Source: Hofstenia miamia (taxonomy: Eukaryota; Xenacoelomorpha; Acoela; Hofsteniidae). Taken from it: 36,060 bases of DNA. Position numbers and translations under genes: made by a program. The notes beneath the pieces are model-generated. The model saw only the letters and a program-made list of their open reading frames with translations. It made no database searches and had not been told where the DNA came from. The stretch spans positions 1 to 36,060 of the forward strand of contig CABFPE010000562.1 in NCBI GenBank assembly GCA_900660155.1, written 5' to 3'. Shown piece after piece: positions 33,972 through 36,060 of the stretch. The number at the start of each line of letters is the position of its first letter. The first letter of the stretch is position 1.

Positions 33972-35560
33972 AAATCATGAACTACAACCAGATGTCTGGT
34001 AAAGATTTAGTCCTTAATTGAAACAATAATCACACTTATACAACGTTATACTAGGTAATTCCGCTGCATTGCACGTAAATTTGTTTGGAAAATTTTTATA
34101 TATTTTTACGTTTAAGTGTCAGATGAAAAAACAATATACTTAGCGGGACATTTTCTTTAAAATCGGGACGCGGAACAATTGCTTATAATGCAGAACTGAC
34201 CCGCCTATTGCGAGATGGCTGGTTATCCCAATTTAGGGAAAGACTAAAGGACCTGATGTTTCCAAAATCTCAAATAATTGTTATACTCTAAGACTATTCT
34301 AAAATATCATAAGACTTTATTTATAATTATGCAATGCATGAACCTGAACAAAACTACAAAATAATATAAATTGTTTCTATAGATGTGTTACTGTAGCATA
34401 AGACAAATTGGATAGTAGCATTTAATTAAGTATGAGCAAAAATTTTCTTCTTCAAAATTTTGGGAAAACATAAATGATAGCAAATCTTTTCGAAAATTTT
34501 TGTTCCTGTGAAGCAATTCAATACTCTTTCTGTGAATATAATAAATGACATATCTTCTTTCAGCAAAGTAAGAAGTCCGCTATTACCCTAATTCTACCTG
34601 TAAAAATAGCAAAACCCTAACACAAGCCCTAATCCTTATCTTAACCCAAAGTACACCCTAATTCCAAACTTAACCCTAATCATGCAGTAACTAGTTATAA
34701 CTCAAACTTAAACCCTAGAGTTATCCTAGATTCTTTATCACGTTGTATCAAGAAATTGGTTTACAGCTTAGAGAATCACTGTTTTCTTCAAAGTATGTTT
34801 GACTTGAGCTATTGATTAAATAGTTTTGAACTTCAATCAACAAGTTATTAATGAATATGAACAGAAAATCAATTGAAAAATTAGAAAAACTTCAATATAA
34901 GCTTTGTACTTTAATGGAAAAACAAATTATGGATTAGCCAAGTTAAGGAGTATTCATTACAATGCCAGTGAATTCACATATTTTCTTGAGCCTGCTTTTA
35001 TATTGTAGTTTCCATGCTAGAGAATTTGCGAAAACTTATATATTTACTCTACTTAATACCACCCAATAAGAGCTGTTTGAAACAAACTAAATGGCATTAC
35101 ATAGACATAAACTGTATTAATTTAATCAATATCTTCAGACTTCAGACCGTTCCATCCAAGTGTTCAGAGTCGAAGCGGACCACCTGGTAGGAAAGAACCA
35201 TTGGCTTGTTTTACCAACTCAGCTAAATGCAATTAGTTTTCAATGCATAAATGCGAATGAATACTAAAAAACTGAGTTTGGGTTAATTAGTCATAATGCT
35301 GAAAAAATCGTTCTAAGAAATTTCTGATAGTAAAAAATCCAAAAATTCTCGAAGTTGCATCTCTTAAATATTCACCCTTTACCTTAATTGACTCAAATTT
35401 GTTATTTAATGAACATGCTAAATCACTACAAAAAAATTTGATATTGCTATGAAAAGTGTAAGCCAGGTTTTAAACCAACAAGCAGAAAATGATGTTATAT
35501 AACTTCTCTATTCATTGGTAGTTAGCCAGCTTAGCCGGCTTCTAATAAGCAATTATCTTA
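33972..35560. other. Intergenic region
   Basis: No gene is supported. The only clear structure is the CCCTAA-like repeat patch at 34583-34730. Confidence 0.45.
34583..34730. repeat. Degenerate telomere-like (CCCTAA)n patch
   Basis: At least six CCCTAA or CCCTAG units plus several TAACCC and CCTA variants occur in about 150 bp, all in one orientation and spaced irregularly. It resembles an old interstitial telomeric repeat of the animal TTAGGG type. Confidence 0.5.
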
Positions 35561-35900
35561 CAGCTTACAATAACGTAAGTTCTAAAAATATTAGAAACGA
35601 TATCCAGCTATAAAATAAACATTTTTGTATTAACCAATGAGCATAAACAATTAATTTAGAAGAATTAGACACTCAATTATTCAATTTTGAATGCATTTTC
35701 CTTTACAAACACAATGGGATGCTCCAAGGGTCTAAATGTGTCAATGTTTTCAAAATTTAAGCAACAAGTATATGCTTCAAGTGCTTGAAGGGCTTTGAGC
35801 AAAATGCCAAGACTCACTAACTGAGGATATCTTCTTCAAGACCATCCTCGAGAAGTATTCATTTCTGATGAGAGAAACCTTACTTGCCAAATATGGCATT
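35560..35900. repeat. Third, decayed fragment of block B
   Basis: The order of short matches (ACAGCTTACAA, CAATGAGCATAAACAAT, AAAATGCCAAGACTCACTAA) follows 7640-7930 and 31800-32100. It is more diverged from both than they are from each other. Confidence 0.6.
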
Positions 35901-36026
35901 ACTTGAGTGAAATGCCTCACTGCTATTTTTGTATAAGCTAAACAGCTAGAATAAGATATTTTATTAAGTAGAAGCAGAATAATAAAGCAACATAAAAGAC
36001 AGCCAAGTAACACTGCTCAAACCTAC

Positions 36027-36030
<4 letters not shown>

Positions 36031-36060
<30 letters not shown>
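36031..36060. repeat. (TA)n microsatellite, reaching the window edge
   Basis: Pure run of 30 bases that continues beyond the window. Confidence 0.9.

Noticed and set aside
35777-36013. Minus-strand frame starting with a hydrophobic segment near the right edge.
   Set aside because: It overlaps the decayed block B fragment, and the same place in the better copies is not open.

Overview
The window is AT-rich nuclear DNA from a multicellular animal, most likely an invertebrate; I cannot assign the phylum. The evidence is a GPCR gene split by a spliceosomal intron, a non-LTR retrotransposon, a Ty3/Gypsy retrotransposon, hAT-like DNA transposons, many (TA)n microsatellites and degenerate CCCTAA repeats. 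I see no operons, ribosome binding sites, rRNA, tRNA or CRISPR arrays.

The main host content is a tandem array of rhodopsin-like G protein-coupled receptor genes on the minus strand. One complete two-exon gene lies at 22432-25667. Its exons join in phase 1 to give a 302-residue seven-helix receptor. The first exon of a close paralogue is at 170-416, with the rest of that gene beyond the left edge. A decayed third copy of the exon is at 715-958. The surrounding DNA is duplicated too. Block A, upstream of each exon 1, is at about 417-3290 and 25668-26720. Block B is at about 6280-9590 and 28270-33680, with a further decayed fragment at about 35560-35900.

The two units have since taken different insertions. 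Unit 1 (left) has a 1.8 kb non-autonomous hAT-like element with an 8-bp target duplication between blocks A and B (3334-5154), and nested tandem duplication inside block A. Unit 2 (right) has a decayed transposase gene of hAT-like design inside block B (about 29154-31735).

Between block B of unit 1 and the receptor of unit 2 lies a transposon-rich stretch. It holds a broken Ty3/Gypsy element (about 10048-15246) with a second reverse transcriptase-bearing element inserted into its integrase (about 13590-14730). Next come a 5'-truncated CR1/Jockey-group LINE on the minus strand (about 15540-17785) and a decayed, unrecognised protein-coding remnant (18190-19340). The LINE and the remnant may both lie inside an older DNA element bounded by an 11-bp inverted repeat.

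The rest is AT-rich intergenic DNA. I found no previously undescribed system that I can defend as functional. The most informative signals are the receptor array, its uneven exon divergence, and the order of duplications and insertions.
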